Origin: Paenibacillus sp. BJ-4
GTDB lineage: Bacteria > Bacillota > Bacilli > Paenibacillales > Paenibacillaceae
Length of the DNA: 64,000 nt
Direction: 5' to 3'
NCBI RefSeq assembly: GCF_020404765.1
Contig: NZ_JAIVEM010000030.1
Span: forward strand, 32,511-96,510
A program made the position numbers and the translations under genes. The notes below the pieces were generated by a model. It was given only the letters and a program-made list of their open reading frames with translations, had not been told where the DNA came from and made no database searches. This document shows, piece after piece, positions 25,782-35,462 of this stretch (positions are counted from its first letter, which is position 1; each line of letters opens with the position of its first letter).

Positions 25782-25804
25782 ATAGCTTATATACACGGAT
25801 TCGG

Positions 25805-26788
25805 CTATGGCAGCCGATAGAACGCGAACGGCTCGCCACTGCGGAAGGAAAGGCTGGCTTGTTCCAGCTTGTCCAGCGTTGGTGCATCCAGATGAATGGA
25901 AACACTGTGCAGATTATGCTGCACCTGCTCTACCTGGGTGGCTCCTACAATAACGGTAGAAACAGCAGGTCTGCTTATCAGCCAGGCCAATGACAGCGCC
26001 GTGGGGGAAGTGCCCAACTCTTCAGCGATTTCATTTACTTGGTTGCCGAGTTCAATTCGCTCGGGGGTAAGGAAGCGGCTGAAGTTTGGATCGGTTTCGA
26101 CTCTGGAGCCAGCAGGTACGGCACCACCCCCGGCATATTTGCCGGTGAGAATACCACCGGCAAGCGGGAAGTAGGGAATGATTCCGACTCCTTGATCGAG
26201 GCAGAGCGGAAGTAACTCTTTCTCTGGCGTACGGTCGGCGAGGGAGTAGCTGCACTGAATCGAGACGTACTTGACCAGATTCTGCGCTTCGCTAATCCCG
26301 AGCGCCTTCATCATTTCCCAGGCCGCGTAATTGGAAGCACCGATATAACGCACTTTACCTGCGGAGATCATATTGTCAAGCGTGCGTAGCGTTTCCTCCA
26401 GCGGGGTGTAGGGATCAAATGTGTGAATCTGGTACAGATCAACATAATCCGTCTTCAAACGGCGCAGGCTGCCCTCAAGCTCCTGCATCAGGTGATGGCG
26501 GGAAGATCCGCTCCCTCCCGGTCCTTCGTGTTTCGGTAGGCCCGCTTTGGTGGCAAGAACGACAGATTGCCGTCTACCTTCCAACGCTAGCCCGATGATT
26601 CTTTCCGATTCCGAACCAGCGTAAATATTGGCGGTATCCATAAAATTAATTCCCTGGTCGAGCGCAGCATGGATGATATCCATCGAAGTCTGCTGATCCG
26701 CTCTCTTGCCGAAAGAATTGGTGCCGAGGCCAAGTGCGGACACCTGAAGCCCACTGTTTCCCAAACGATTATATTTCACGTTGTTCAT
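25805..26788 (-). CDS. Aldo/keto reductase
   Basis: This 327-residue NADPH-dependent TIM-barrel reductase belongs to the AKR superfamily (IolS/YhdN/YghZ side). Catalytic residues are seen in NFMDTANIYAGSE (Asp and Tyr), VVLATKAG (Lys) and LYQIHTFD (His). The cofactor-binding end has STVIVGATQVEQVQHNL. ATG at 26786-26788 is preferred, preceded by GAGGA; the longer frame upstream has no ribosome site. It reduces aldehydes or ketones, but the physiological substrate cannot be told. It lies downstream of ferritin on the same strand, separated by a 12-bp hairpin. Confidence 0.88.
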   Translation of the reverse strand: MNNVKYNRLGNSGLQVSALGLGTNSFGKRADQQTSMDIIHAALDQGINFMDTANIYAGSESERIIGLALEGRRQSVVLATKAGLPKHEGPGGSGSSRHHLMQELEGSLRRLKTDYVDLYQIHTFDPYTPLEETLRTLDNMISAGKVRYIGASNYAAWEMMKALGISEAQNLVKYVSIQCSYSLADRTPEKELLPLCLDQGVGIIPYFPLAGGILTGKYAGGGAVPAGSRVETDPNFSRFLTPERIELGNQVNEIAEELGTSPTALSLAWLISRPAVSTVIVGATQVEQVQHNLHSVSIHLDAPTLDKLEQASLSFRSGEPFAFYRLP

Positions 26789-26854
26789 CAGTCCTCTTCC
26801 TGTGGTAAATTGTATCTTGGCGGTAAATGGCATCGATACTCTTTGGGAAGCTGG

Positions 26855-26883
26855 CTGTACAAGTTTAAATAAAACTTGTACAG
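26855..26883. terminator. 12-bp hairpin between ferritin and reductase genes
   Basis: Perfect arms CTGTACAAGTTT (26855-26866) and AAACTTGTACAG (26872-26883) flank five bases, just past the ferritin stop codon. There is no T-run. It is a terminator, or an operator for the reductase gene. Confidence 0.55.
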
Positions 26884-26889
26884 TCTGTA

Positions 26890-27393
26890 TTATTCTGCAG
26901 GGACTGTAAAGCTGCGTTTGGCAAACTCGCTGTCCAGCATATAAAAAGCGTTGCTGTCTCTTTCAATGCGCTTAAGCTTTTGGATAACACTGTCGAACAG
27001 GGCTTCCTCTTCCACTTGCTCATCAATAAACCATTTCAGGAAATGGATTGTCGCATGCTCACGCTCGTCTAGAGCCAGATCAGCCAAATGGTAAAATTTC
27101 TGTGTGTTTTGCTGCTCATGCTTGTAGCCGTGCTCAAATACGTCCAGCATGGAAGCATAGCTATTGTTTGGCTCCGGTAATGCTGCCAAAGTAGCGCGTC
27201 CTCTGCGGTCATTAATATATTTGTACAGCTTCATCGCATGAAAACGTTCCTCCTCCGCTTGTACCAGGAAGAAGTTCGCGAACCCATCCAGACTTTCACT
27301 GGAGCAATAAGCAGCCATCGCCAGATACACATGAGCGGAGTAAAATTCAAAGTTCATTTGCTCATTCAGAGCCTGTGCCAATTTGTCATTCAT
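26890..27393 (-). CDS. ftnA: Ferritin (non-heme iron storage)
   Basis: This 167-residue four-helix bundle protein is a bacterial ferritin that oxidises and stores iron in a 24-mer shell in the cytosol. Ferroxidase ligands are visible: E in NEQMNFEFYSAHVYL, E-x-x-H in QAEEERFHAMKLY, E in HEQQNTQKFYHLAD and Q/E in FIDEQVEEEALF. Length is normal. It begins with ATG and is followed by a hairpin. A Fur or PerR box was not recognised upstream. Confidence 0.92.
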   Translation of the reverse strand: MNDKLAQALNEQMNFEFYSAHVYLAMAAYCSSESLDGFANFFLVQAEEERFHAMKLYKYINDRRGRATLAALPEPNNSYASMLDVFEHGYKHEQQNTQKFYHLADLALDEREHATIHFLKWFIDEQVEEEALFDSVIQKLKRIERDSNAFYMLDSEFAKRSFTVPAE

Positions 27394-27464
27394 GTCTCAG
27401 GTCACCTCGGTCATGTATATAATATGTAACGTTCCTAGTGTACCACGAATCCAACCACAAAAAA

Positions 27465-27507
27465 ACGGGCGGAATATGAGCTCAATTCCCTCTCTCACTC
27501 CACCCGT
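27465..27507 (-). terminator. Terminator of the GH48 gene
   Basis: On the minus strand ACGGGTGGA and TCCGCCCGT (one wobble) pair and are followed by seven T, just after the cellulase stop codon. Confidence 0.8.
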
Positions 27508-27528
27508 CTCACTCCAATTAGTTTAAAC

Positions 27529-30500
27529 TCAAGGCTCCAGACCCCAGACACGCTTGTCGTTTACGTATAGAGGTGTCTTATCCCAATCCGTATATGATGT
27601 CTTGGTTGCATCATAGGAAAAATCATCACTTTCGTTATAATTGCTCCAGTCCGTTTTGTTCATGCGAATCTGAATATCCCCTGTATTTGCCCCTGCTGCC
27701 AGACTTCCCGCACCAGCTCCAAAGGAAATTTCCAGATAATAATCTGCGCCCGTAACCGCCTTATCCAGTTTGACAAAGCGTCCCTGGACATTGTCGCTAC
27801 CCAGCTGTGCATAGTCACAATGGAATTCCTGTGATTTATCACCATCTACAGTAAGGTAGTACCGCAGCTTGACATTTTTCAGATCAACTGCTTCTTTCCC
27901 CTTGTTGACCACACGGAACAGCGGACGTATCTGATTATCTCCCGGGTTCGTATCACCCACACGGTATTGGGCAATTACATCGCCCGTTGCCGGCATCGGC
28001 GCTGCTGTCGGCTTGGCGCTGACCTCGGCAGAATCCGGGCTGGTTCCTAAAGAATTAGTTGCACTTGCTACATAATAATAAGTGGTTTCATTCACCACCC
28101 CTGTATCTTTGTAAGTGCTGTCTGTTACCGTTGCTACAGTCGTATAAGGTCCCCCACTGGTTGTTGACCGCTTAACTGTGTAGCTATCCACGCCCGTTGC
28201 TTTGCTCCAGGTCAGTGTAACCTGAGCATCCCCCGCACTTGCCTTCACATTCGCGGGTGCTTTGGGAGCTGTCGGCTCGGCTGGTCCGCTGCCGTTAATG
28301 AGACGGTCATATTCAGCATAAGCTGTCGCCATATCAACTTGGGACCAGAAACGATGATACGTAAATTCTGGAGCGCCCTTATCCCATTTTTTCGTCTGAT
28401 TATTCCAGGATGTCGTGTATTTATCCTTCAAATAAGACCATTGCGGGTCCTTCGTAATGTTAGGCCGAATATCGGTATAGCTGGAATATGTGCCGTTTCC
28501 ACCCTTAGACGGGTCAGAAGCAGTCGCGTCTGTACCTGGGATGGTGTTGCCTTGCCCCGTTTTACCACTCCAGCCGTTCGGAATATACACTTCTTTTGTG
28601 AAATAGCGATAATAATCCTCGCGTGCTTCCTTTGTAGTAATACCTACGCCATCGTTATAGCCCCATGCAGCATCAAGCAAAGCTTTGGACAAATCCTTGG
28701 CTTCCTTGCCCAGTTCGGTGTAGTCGCCTTTTTCAGCCTTCGTGCCAGCAGCAAAGAAAGTAAGCGCTTTAACATAACTGCCCAGTACTCCGGCATCCTG
28801 TCCCGGGTTCTTTGTTACGACATGGAGATTCGCATTCCCTTTATGATTGGCAAAGCCGGTCCAGGTTTCTGGCTTCCCGCTCCATTCCAGATTGCCTGGC
28901 ACCCAGAACTCGCCTTTAGCCGCTTTAGTGGCTACCTTCGGATTTTTACCACCCAGAATGCGCTTGCCTTGAGCGTCCAAATAGTATCCCTGCGCGTCTG
29001 TCACAGGACGTTCATTGGCAAATACATAGCTCTTGGACCACGCTACCCAGTTTTCAATCACTTGCTTAGCCATTTTAAACTGATCGGACGAAGTATCGCC
29101 CTTCTGGGCTAAAATGTAGTATAGCTCAGCAATCCGCTCGACCGGCCAAGCCTGCATTCCGAACCAGTTGTTGGACGGTGGATCTTGGTATACAGGAGCA
29201 CCTGTATAAGCCATTCCATAGAAGGTGCTTGTGCCAGACGGATACGCCTTGTAGGCACCATCCCAGCTATTCGTTGCTCCACCTGCAATGGCTCCCTCAT
29301 CGGATTGCAACCAGGTATAAAATTCCAGTTGGCGCTTCAGCGAGGTTGCCCAATCCTGTCCTGCCGTTGGTGAATTGGGTATTAATCCGCCATCCTTATC
29401 GGATAACGCGTAAGCAGCAACGACATTTTGATAGCCCTGGTGCGCATGGCTTGCGCCAATCCGCCAAGCCCAGTTGCCGCTTTGGCCCAGTCCGCCGCCC
29501 CATGCCGTATACCATGCCATCAGATAATGGCTGGCGTCCTTGCCGGAACCAGCGCTTGGAGCCCCATTGGAAGCGCTTCCGATTTTTTGGAAGTATTTAT
29601 CGTACATACCGTAGCGTAAGTAGTCTCCCATCTTTTTCGCTTTATCCAAATATACCGGGTTGTCATATCCCAGTTCTTTTGCCCAGTACATGGCTTGAAC
29701 CGCCCGTGCGTCCGCATCGGTCGCATTCGTATAGCGCCATTGCTGTGCAGGAGCATTATTCTCCTTGGTGAACAGGCTCATGAAGCCTTCATTAGGTTTA
29801 CCAAATTTTTGATTATCCTGCGATGGATGCGGGACGGCTTCCCAAACCGATTCCTGTTCTCCGCGTTGGAAGGTGTTCACATAGGTGGCCGTGTGCGACG
29901 GATTCAGCAGGTTGCCAAAACCGTACCAATTATCCACGTCCAGCAGCCAATGCATCAGATAGGTCTGATTGTTGCCATAGGTTGCCTTCAACTCTGCATC
30001 CAGCGGGTCCTTGCCACCACTGTACTGACCACTCAGACGGCTTGGGTATTGATCCGGCTGCGGATACTCAGCGGCATAGGTGGCGGGGCTGTTGGGGTTA
30101 TAGTTACTCATCGTAGGCTGTTCTTCCTTGCCATCCCCTTCATTAACTGGAATAATGTATTTCTCCATGTTGTCCCAAGCGGATTCTAAGTGCTCCCAAT
30201 CCCCGGTATAATGACCATACAGCACTTCTAGCCACATCCAGTAGCTATAGGCTTCCGAGGTCGTTAAATGCCCGTAGTCCGGCGCCTCACTCATGAGTGT
30301 TTCAACGGAATGATAAGGAATGCCTTCCTTTGAAAAATATCCGCTGGCCGGGTCCTTCAGTTGTTTATACAATTGAAGGAAGCGTGTCGATTCCGGTGTT
30401 GCAGCCGATGCACGATCAGGCTCGGCCTGAAATATGCCCAAGGTTAGCGGAAGCACCAAAATGGCTGACATGACCATAGAGACAGATTTCCTTAACACAG

Positions 30501-30537
30501 ATTTTCTTCTGATCACTTTTGCATTCATCCTCTCCAT
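27529..30537 (-). CDS. Secreted GH48 reducing-end cellobiohydrolase with FN3 and CBM3
   Basis: This protein of about 1002 residues is a processive exo-cellulase. A signal peptide (basic start, hydrophobic core MVMSAILVLPLTLGIF, cleavage after ASA near residue 45) is followed by a GH48 catalytic domain (about 48-750; HLTTSEAYSYWMWLEVLYGH is the region of the catalytic acid, and NNWFGMQAWPVERIAELYY is conserved). A fibronectin type III module (about 755-845) and a C-terminal CBM3 (about 855-1002) bind cellulose. ATG at 30535-30537 is a reasoned choice; the frame continues to a GTG at 30585, and no start has a perfect ribosome site. The gene is monocistronic with no GH9 partner. It acts outside the cell. 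Confidence 0.92.
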   Translation of the reverse strand: MERMNAKVIRRKSVLRKSVSMVMSAILVLPLTLGIFQAEPDRASAATPESTRFLQLYKQLKDPASGYFSKEGIPYHSVETLMSEAPDYGHLTTSEAYSYWMWLEVLYGHYTGDWEHLESAWDNMEKYIIPVNEGDGKEEQPTMSNYNPNSPATYAAEYPQPDQYPSRLSGQYSGGKDPLDAELKATYGNNQTYLMHWLLDVDNWYGFGNLLNPSHTATYVNTFQRGEQESVWEAVPHPSQDNQKFGKPNEGFMSLFTKENNAPAQQWRYTNATDADARAVQAMYWAKELGYDNPVYLDKAKKMGDYLRYGMYDKYFQKIGSASNGAPSAGSGKDASHYLMAWYTAWGGGLGQSGNWAWRIGASHAHQGYQNVVAAYALSDKDGGLIPNSPTAGQDWATSLKRQLEFYTWLQSDEGAIAGGATNSWDGAYKAYPSGTSTFYGMAYTGAPVYQDPPSNNWFGMQAWPVERIAELYYILAQKGDTSSDQFKMAKQVIENWVAWSKSYVFANERPVTDAQGYYLDAQGKRILGGKNPKVATKAAKGEFWVPGNLEWSGKPETWTGFANHKGNANLHVVTKNPGQDAGVLGSYVKALTFFAAGTKAEKGDYTELGKEAKDLSKALLDAAWGYNDGVGITTKEAREDYYRYFTKEVYIPNGWSGKTGQGNTIPGTDATASDPSKGGNGTYSSYTDIRPNITKDPQWSYLKDKYTTSWNNQTKKWDKGAPEFTYHRFWSQVDMATAYAEYDRLINGSGPAEPTAPKAPANVKASAGDAQVTLTWSKATGVDSYTVKRSTTSGGPYTTVATVTDSTYKDTGVVNETTYYYVASATNSLGTSPDSAEVSAKPTAAPMPATGDVIAQYRVGDTNPGDNQIRPLFRVVNKGKEAVDLKNVKLRYYLTVDGDKSQEFHCDYAQLGSDNVQGRFVKLDKAVTGADYYLEISFGAGAGSLAAGANTGDIQIRMNKTDWSNYNESDDFSYDATKTSYTDWDKTPLYVNDKRVWGLEP

Positions 30538-30792
30538 TATCAATTTTGGCCCTACACAAGATTTTGTTCCGAAAAACGACAGCACAAAAAGACAGCACCA
30601 TCACCTCACTTTCTTCCGTAAAAAGGTGGAGGACGCGCTGTCCATGGCTCCAAATGCTTCACATTGGCCCTAGGAAAAATATAACATATTAGCTCTCAAA
30701 TGAGAGTCGAAAAATTCAATATGTTTGGAGTTTAACTAGGAAATTGACGAAATCGGTTCAAATCGGTACTATTTCACAAGGAGGGTTAAAAC

Positions 30793-31161
30793 ATGAAAAT
30801 TTTGCTGTTGCTTGGTTGTATCATCATGTTTTTAGCTGTAGCTCTCGGTGCGTTTGGGGCTCATGCTTTGAAAAAGAGACTTTCCGCAGACATGATGAGT
30901 ATATTCCAGACGGGCATTCAATATCAGATCGCTCATGGACTGGGTCTGCTTCTACTTGGAGCGATTGCAGGGAATTTTGTTCATTCCGCTCTCATTGTAA
31001 CCGCAGGCTGGGTTATGCTGGTGGGCATTCTCCTGTTCTCCGGCAGTCTGTATGCACTTAGCTTGTCTGGCGTCAAAAAGCTTGGAGCGATCACCCCGTT
31101 TGGCGGGCTTGCTTTTTTGGCAAGTTGGGTGCTTGTCATCGTGGCGGTTATGCAAGGCTAA
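30793..31161 (+). CDS. ywdK: DUF423 membrane protein
   Basis: This 122-residue protein has four membrane helices and the DUF423 signatures ALGAFGAHALKKRL near the N-terminus and TPFGGLAFLASWVLV at the C-terminus. It is widespread in bacteria and of unknown function. It matches B. subtilis YwdK in length and layout. AAGGAGG lies 9 bases before the ATG. The gene is divergent from the GH48 gene; the 255 bp between them hold only a small CTCTC/GAGAG hairpin and a GTGCTGTC direct repeat near the cellulase start. A 14-bp hairpin follows at 31175-31212. Confidence 0.9.
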   Translation: MKILLLLGCIIMFLAVALGAFGAHALKKRLSADMMSIFQTGIQYQIAHGLGLLLLGAIAGNFVHSALIVTAGWVMLVGILLFSGSLYALSLSGVKKLGAITPFGGLAFLASWVLVIVAVMQG

Positions 31162-31174
31162 GCCCTGCCAAACA

Positions 31175-31212
31175 CAAGAGACTTGGAAAAGTAGGCGCTT
31201 CCAAGTCTCTTG
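31175..31212. terminator. Hairpin between DUF423 and isomerase genes
   Basis: Perfect 14-bp arms CAAGAGACTTGGAA (31175-31188) and its complement (31199-31212) separate two converging genes. The T-run is poor, but placement fits a shared terminator. Confidence 0.7.
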
Positions 31213-31240
31213 AACAGTTTCCGTAATAGGAAGGAGAGTA

Positions 31241-32095
31241 TTACTTCGTCTGTACTTCCTGCGTTTTCTGAGTCGTTAACCGATGGCCTTCGATATAGCG
31301 TTTGGATTCGGCCATTTGATGTTCTTGTGCAGCTTCCATAATGATGTGAACCCCCGGCTTATACTGCTCCAGCAGTTCCATATAGAGGCCGTAGTTCATG
31401 TCACCAAACCCCGGCGGTACCGTTTCGATCTCACCTGACGATGATAACCGACGGTCTTTGGCGTGTGCTGCGATAATCCGAGGTCCCAGCAGTCGGAAAG
31501 CTTCGCGAATGATCTCATCCTGCTGTGCCAGGTTTTCCGTCTTCAGCAGATTCCCCGGATCAATGACAACACCGATCTGTGACGAAGGTACTTCCTCCAG
31601 CAAGGCTGCCAGTTCTGCAGCTGTTCCGACCAAATGATCGTTAGCGGCTTCCAATCCTACGAATACGCCCCACTTTTCCGCTTCATCTGCCAATTCACGC
31701 ACAACCTCTTTGACAACTCTCCAGTCACGTTCCGTATATGCGCTGCCATCCTCATTGCGTCCGACTTCCGCTGCGACGATGGGTGCTCCTAACAGACTCG
31801 CGTATCGAATCAGCTCTTTGAAGCGCTCTACATTTTCACGCAACAATTCCTCATCCTGTACAAAAAAATGCAGATAGCACCCGAGCACCGATATGCATAC
31901 TCCATGCTTGCGAAACTCTTCTGCGATAGACAATGCCAATCCTGGGCTAAACTTGCCCGGTTTATTAAAATCCACATCACTGATCGCTCTCCACGGAGCC
32001 AGCTGAACATGGGTAAAGCCCGCTGCGCCTACCTTGGCAGCCAACTCTCGATATGGCAACTTGCCAAATAAATGTGCCAATACACCTACAGTCAC
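31241..32095 (-). CDS. Sugar phosphate isomerase/epimerase-like TIM barrel
   Basis: This 284-residue protein belongs to the AP-endonuclease-2/xylose-isomerase-like TIM-barrel family (IolE/IolI-like). Metal ligands are expected in VAAEVGRNEDG, VGLEAANDH, VIDPGNLL (Asp), AAHAKDRR (His/Asp) and IIMEAAQEH. Such enzymes isomerise or epimerise sugars or inositol derivatives. A GTG at 32093-32095 is preferred because GAGG lies eight bases upstream; the GTG three codons earlier overlaps the ribosome site. It follows the thioesterase gene by 18 bp, so both are co-transcribed, an unexpected pairing. Confidence 0.82.
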   Translation of the reverse strand: MTVGVLAHLFGKLPYRELAAKVGAAGFTHVQLAPWRAISDVDFNKPGKFSPGLALSIAEEFRKHGVCISVLGCYLHFFVQDEELLRENVERFKELIRYASLLGAPIVAAEVGRNEDGSAYTERDWRVVKEVVRELADEAEKWGVFVGLEAANDHLVGTAAELAALLEEVPSSQIGVVIDPGNLLKTENLAQQDEIIREAFRLLGPRIIAAHAKDRRLSSSGEIETVPPGFGDMNYGLYMELLEQYKPGVHIIMEAAQEHQMAESKRYIEGHRLTTQKTQEVQTK

Positions 32096-32113
32096 AGAAA
32101 TCACCTCTTCTTT

Positions 32114-32848
32114 TTAATGTTGTATTCTGTTTGCTACTGCACTACGTTCCAAATTCTCATTGATGATATGTGTAATTCGTTCCATTTCATCATGAATAAA
32201 AAAGTGTCCTCCGTCAAAGGTGAAAATACGGAATTCCTGATCCGTATGCTGCGCCCATGCCTCCGCATCCTGCAAGGTCATCGTGTTATCGGCCAGTCCC
32301 GTCAAAGCGGTAATCGGGCAATGTAAAGGCACGGGTTTGGCTGTGAACTTATACGTCTCGACGGCTTTGAAATCTGCTCTTAACACCGGCATAAAATAGT
32401 CGTACAATTCCCGATTATCAAAAATGGCCTCAGAAAGCTGCCCGTACCGCTGCAAATGCGTCCTGAACTGATCTGCTGGCAGATCATGTGACCACGGGAA
32501 ATTTCTTGGGACATGCGGTGCTCGTCCACCGGAAACAAATAAATGAGCAGGCTCGCCATATCCGCCAGCCACCAGCTTGTAGTACAACTCGAAGGCAATC
32601 ATCGTCCCCATACTGTGACCATATATGGCATAAGGGTCGCCGTGGGCTATCTCTTGCCCGATCTTATGCAGTAGATCATCGCTTATCTCCTCGATGCTAT
32701 CCTTTAGCGGTTCTCCGGAACGAACCCCTCTGCCCGCCAGTTCCAGTGGAACAAGCTTAATCTGTGGCAACAACAGCTTTTTCCATTTGAAGCTGACTGA
32801 CGCCGATCCACCTGCATATGGAATGAAAAACAATGTAATAGGTGCCAT
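32114..32848 (-). CDS. Type II thioesterase (SrfA-D/GrsT-like)
   Basis: This 244-residue alpha/beta hydrolase is a type II thioesterase, which frees mis-primed carrier proteins in nonribosomal peptide or polyketide synthetases. It has ITLFFIPYAGGSA at the start, PLELAGRGVR, nucleophile motif YGHSMGTMIAFEL, the acid near GLADNTMTL and the catalytic His in FDGGHFFIHDE. ATG at 32846-32848 with GGGAGG upstream is chosen. No synthetase gene lies in the window, so it serves a cluster elsewhere or is an orphan. It is upstream of, and probably co-transcribed with, the isomerase-like gene. Confidence 0.88.
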   Translation of the reverse strand: MAPITLFFIPYAGGSASVSFKWKKLLLPQIKLVPLELAGRGVRSGEPLKDSIEEISDDLLHKIGQEIAHGDPYAIYGHSMGTMIAFELYYKLVAGGYGEPAHLFVSGGRAPHVPRNFPWSHDLPADQFRTHLQRYGQLSEAIFDNRELYDYFMPVLRADFKAVETYKFTAKPVPLHCPITALTGLADNTMTLQDAEAWAQHTDQEFRIFTFDGGHFFIHDEMERITHIINENLERSAVANRIQH

Positions 32849-33067
32849 TTTGCAACCTCCCGCCTTACTGAATCCTAACTTTTTCATTTTAGCATAAAAA
32901 GGGATATTTACCCATTTCAAATATTTTGCAAATTCCAGAAAAAGGGTTGGGGAAATCAAGTACCTTTTGCTTTAGGCAGGAAATGTCTTTTTTCAGGAAG
33001 AACAGCTTTATGTTTGAATATAATCAAGTGTTGGGTCTTATTTTTCAATTCGAGAGGAGTTCTACGC

Positions 33068-35367
33068 ATGAAGTACGGTTTCTTTGATGATTCCCATCAA
33101 GAATATGTCATCCACACCCCTCAAACCCCCTATCCCTGGATTAATTATTTAGGCAACGAACGATTTTTTGGACTGATCTCCAATACAGCTGGCGGCTATG
33201 CATTTTACCGGGATGCTCGCTTGCGTCGGTTAACACGGTATCGATACAACAATATCCCTGTCGATAATGGCGGGCTACGCAACTGGCTTTTGTGCCGTTA
33301 TCCTTTGACGGTGAAGTACATCAAGTCAAGCTTCAGAACACTGCTTCACAGACTAAAAAGATCAAACTCTTCTCTTTTGTAGAATTTTGCCTGTGGAACG
33401 CCTATGACGATATGACCAACTTTCAGCGCAACCTGAGCACAGGCGAGGTCGAAATACAGGGCTCTGTCATTTATCATAAAACGGAATACCGTGAGCGCCG
33501 CAATCACTATGCTTTTTTCTCTGCAAATTGTCCGCTGGCAGGATTCGATACAGACCGTGAAGCTTTTCTGGGACTCTATAACGGTCTGGATCAACCTCAG
33601 ACGGTCATCGCGGGGCAGGCCTCCAACTCTATTGCCAGCGGCTGGTCCCCCATTGGGTCACATTGTATCGAGGTGATACTGGAGCCGGGCGAGGAAACCA
33701 GTTATAACTTTATACTCGGTTATGTGGAAAATCCGGAGGATGAAAAATGGGAGTCCCCTGGAGTCATTAACAAAAAACAGGCCCATGCCATGATTGCGCA
33801 ATTTGCGAATGAATCCGATGTAGAACGAGCCTTGAGCGAGCTGCGAGCCTATTGGAACAACCTCCTGTCCAAATACACCGTTCAAACCCACGATGATAAA
33901 CTGAATCGAATGGTAAACATATGGAACCCGTATCAATGTATGGTTACGTTCAATATGTCACGCTCCGCTTCGTATTTCGAATCCGGAATCGGACGTGGTA
34001 TGGGCTTTCGGGATTCAAATCAGGATTTGCTTGGCTTCGTTCACCAAATACCAGAGCGGGCACGCGAACGGATTATTGATATCGCCTCTACTCAATTTGA
34101 AAACGGCGGAGCTTATCATCAGTATCAGCCTCTAACCAAAAAAGGAAATCACGAGGTTGGCGGCGGCTTTAACGACGATCCGTTATGGCTTATTGTCGGT
34201 ACTGCAGCATACATCAAAGAAACAGGAGACTTTGATATATTGGACGAACAGGTACCTTTCGACGGGAATGCAGATCATACTGCAACGCTATTTGAGCATT
34301 TGAAGCGATCTTTTTACCATGTTGTGGGCAATCTCGGCCCGCATGGTCTTCCACTCATTGGCCGGGCTGATTGGAATGATTGTCTAAATCTAAACTGTTT
34401 CTCCTCTACACCGGATGAGTCCTATCAGACGACACAAAATTTGGAGGGCCGCATAGCCGAGTCGGTGTTCATCGCCGGACTATTTGTATACACAGGACCA
34501 GAGTTCGTTGAGCTTTGCAAGCGCAGAGGGTTGGATAACGAAGCAGCAACAGCTCAAGCACATGTGGATCGAATGCGGACATCCACTTTGGAGCATGGTT
34601 TTGACGGAGAATGGTTCTTACGTGCTTACGACCACCATGGACATAAAATAGGCAGTACGGATTGTGAGGAAGGCCAAATTTTCATTGAACCTCAGGGCTT
34701 CTGTGTCATGGCAGGAATTGGCGTCGAGGAAGGTCTGGCCCAAAAAGCTCTCGATTCCACACATGCTCGGCTGGAAACTCCCTGTGGTATTGTACTGCAA
34801 AATCCGCCTTATTCCCGCTACTACATCAATCTAGGCGAAATCTCTTCTTACCCGCCGGGATATAAGGAAAATGCCGGGATTTTCTGTCACAACAACCCGT
34901 GGATCATGATGGCAGAGGCTGTCATTGGGCGTGGAGATCGTGCTTTTGAGCTGTATAGCAAAATTGCTCCGGCCTATCTGGAGGACATCAGCGACATTCA
35001 TCGCACTGAGCCGTATGTATACGCACAAATGATTGCAGGCAAAGATGCAGTTCGTGAAGGAGAAGCCAAAAATTCTTGGCTGACAGGTACAGCGGCCTGG
35101 AATTTTATAGCCATTACCCAATCCATACTTGGTATCCAACCGGAATGGAATGGTCTGCGCATTGATCCATGCATTCCTAAGGGGTGGGATGGATATACGG
35201 TCACCCGCGTCTTTCGCGGCGATACCTACGTGATTCATATCATGAATCCACAGCATGTATCCAAGGGCGTAGCTGCAATCACTGTAGACGGTACTGTCCT
35301 TATGGATCATATTTTGCCGGTTGCAGGGGACGGTGCTGTCCATCAGGTAAAAGTGTTGCTGGGATGA
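33068..35367 (+). pseudogene. GH94 cellobiose phosphorylase-like gene with internal deletion and frameshift
   Basis: From ATG 33068 (GAGAGGAG upstream) the frame reads [14 protein letters not shown] and [10 protein letters not shown], the start of cellobiose/laminaribiose phosphorylase. After NNIPVDNGG (about 33270) the frame is wrong. The next family block, [13 protein letters not shown], begins at about 33283 in another frame and runs intact to 35367. It includes the catalytic Asp in [10 protein letters not shown] and the C-terminal [10 protein letters not shown]. About 45 residues between the two blocks are missing, so a deletion not divisible by three broke the gene. The intact form would split cellobiose with phosphate inside the cell, complementing the neighbouring cellulase. 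A shorter internal product without the N-terminal domain is unlikely to work. Confidence 0.8.
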
Positions 35368-35462
35368 CAAGTGCGTGACCCTCTAAAAAATTAGCTTCAA
35401 CTTCATCACATAGTATCTTATAATACGAGAATGGCTAAAGATACATTAAGTGTGGTGACATC

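Noticed and set aside
28339..30189. Several long plus-strand frames within the cellulase gene
   Set aside because: All lie opposite the intact GH48-FN3-CBM3 gene and lack ribosome sites and recognisable domains.
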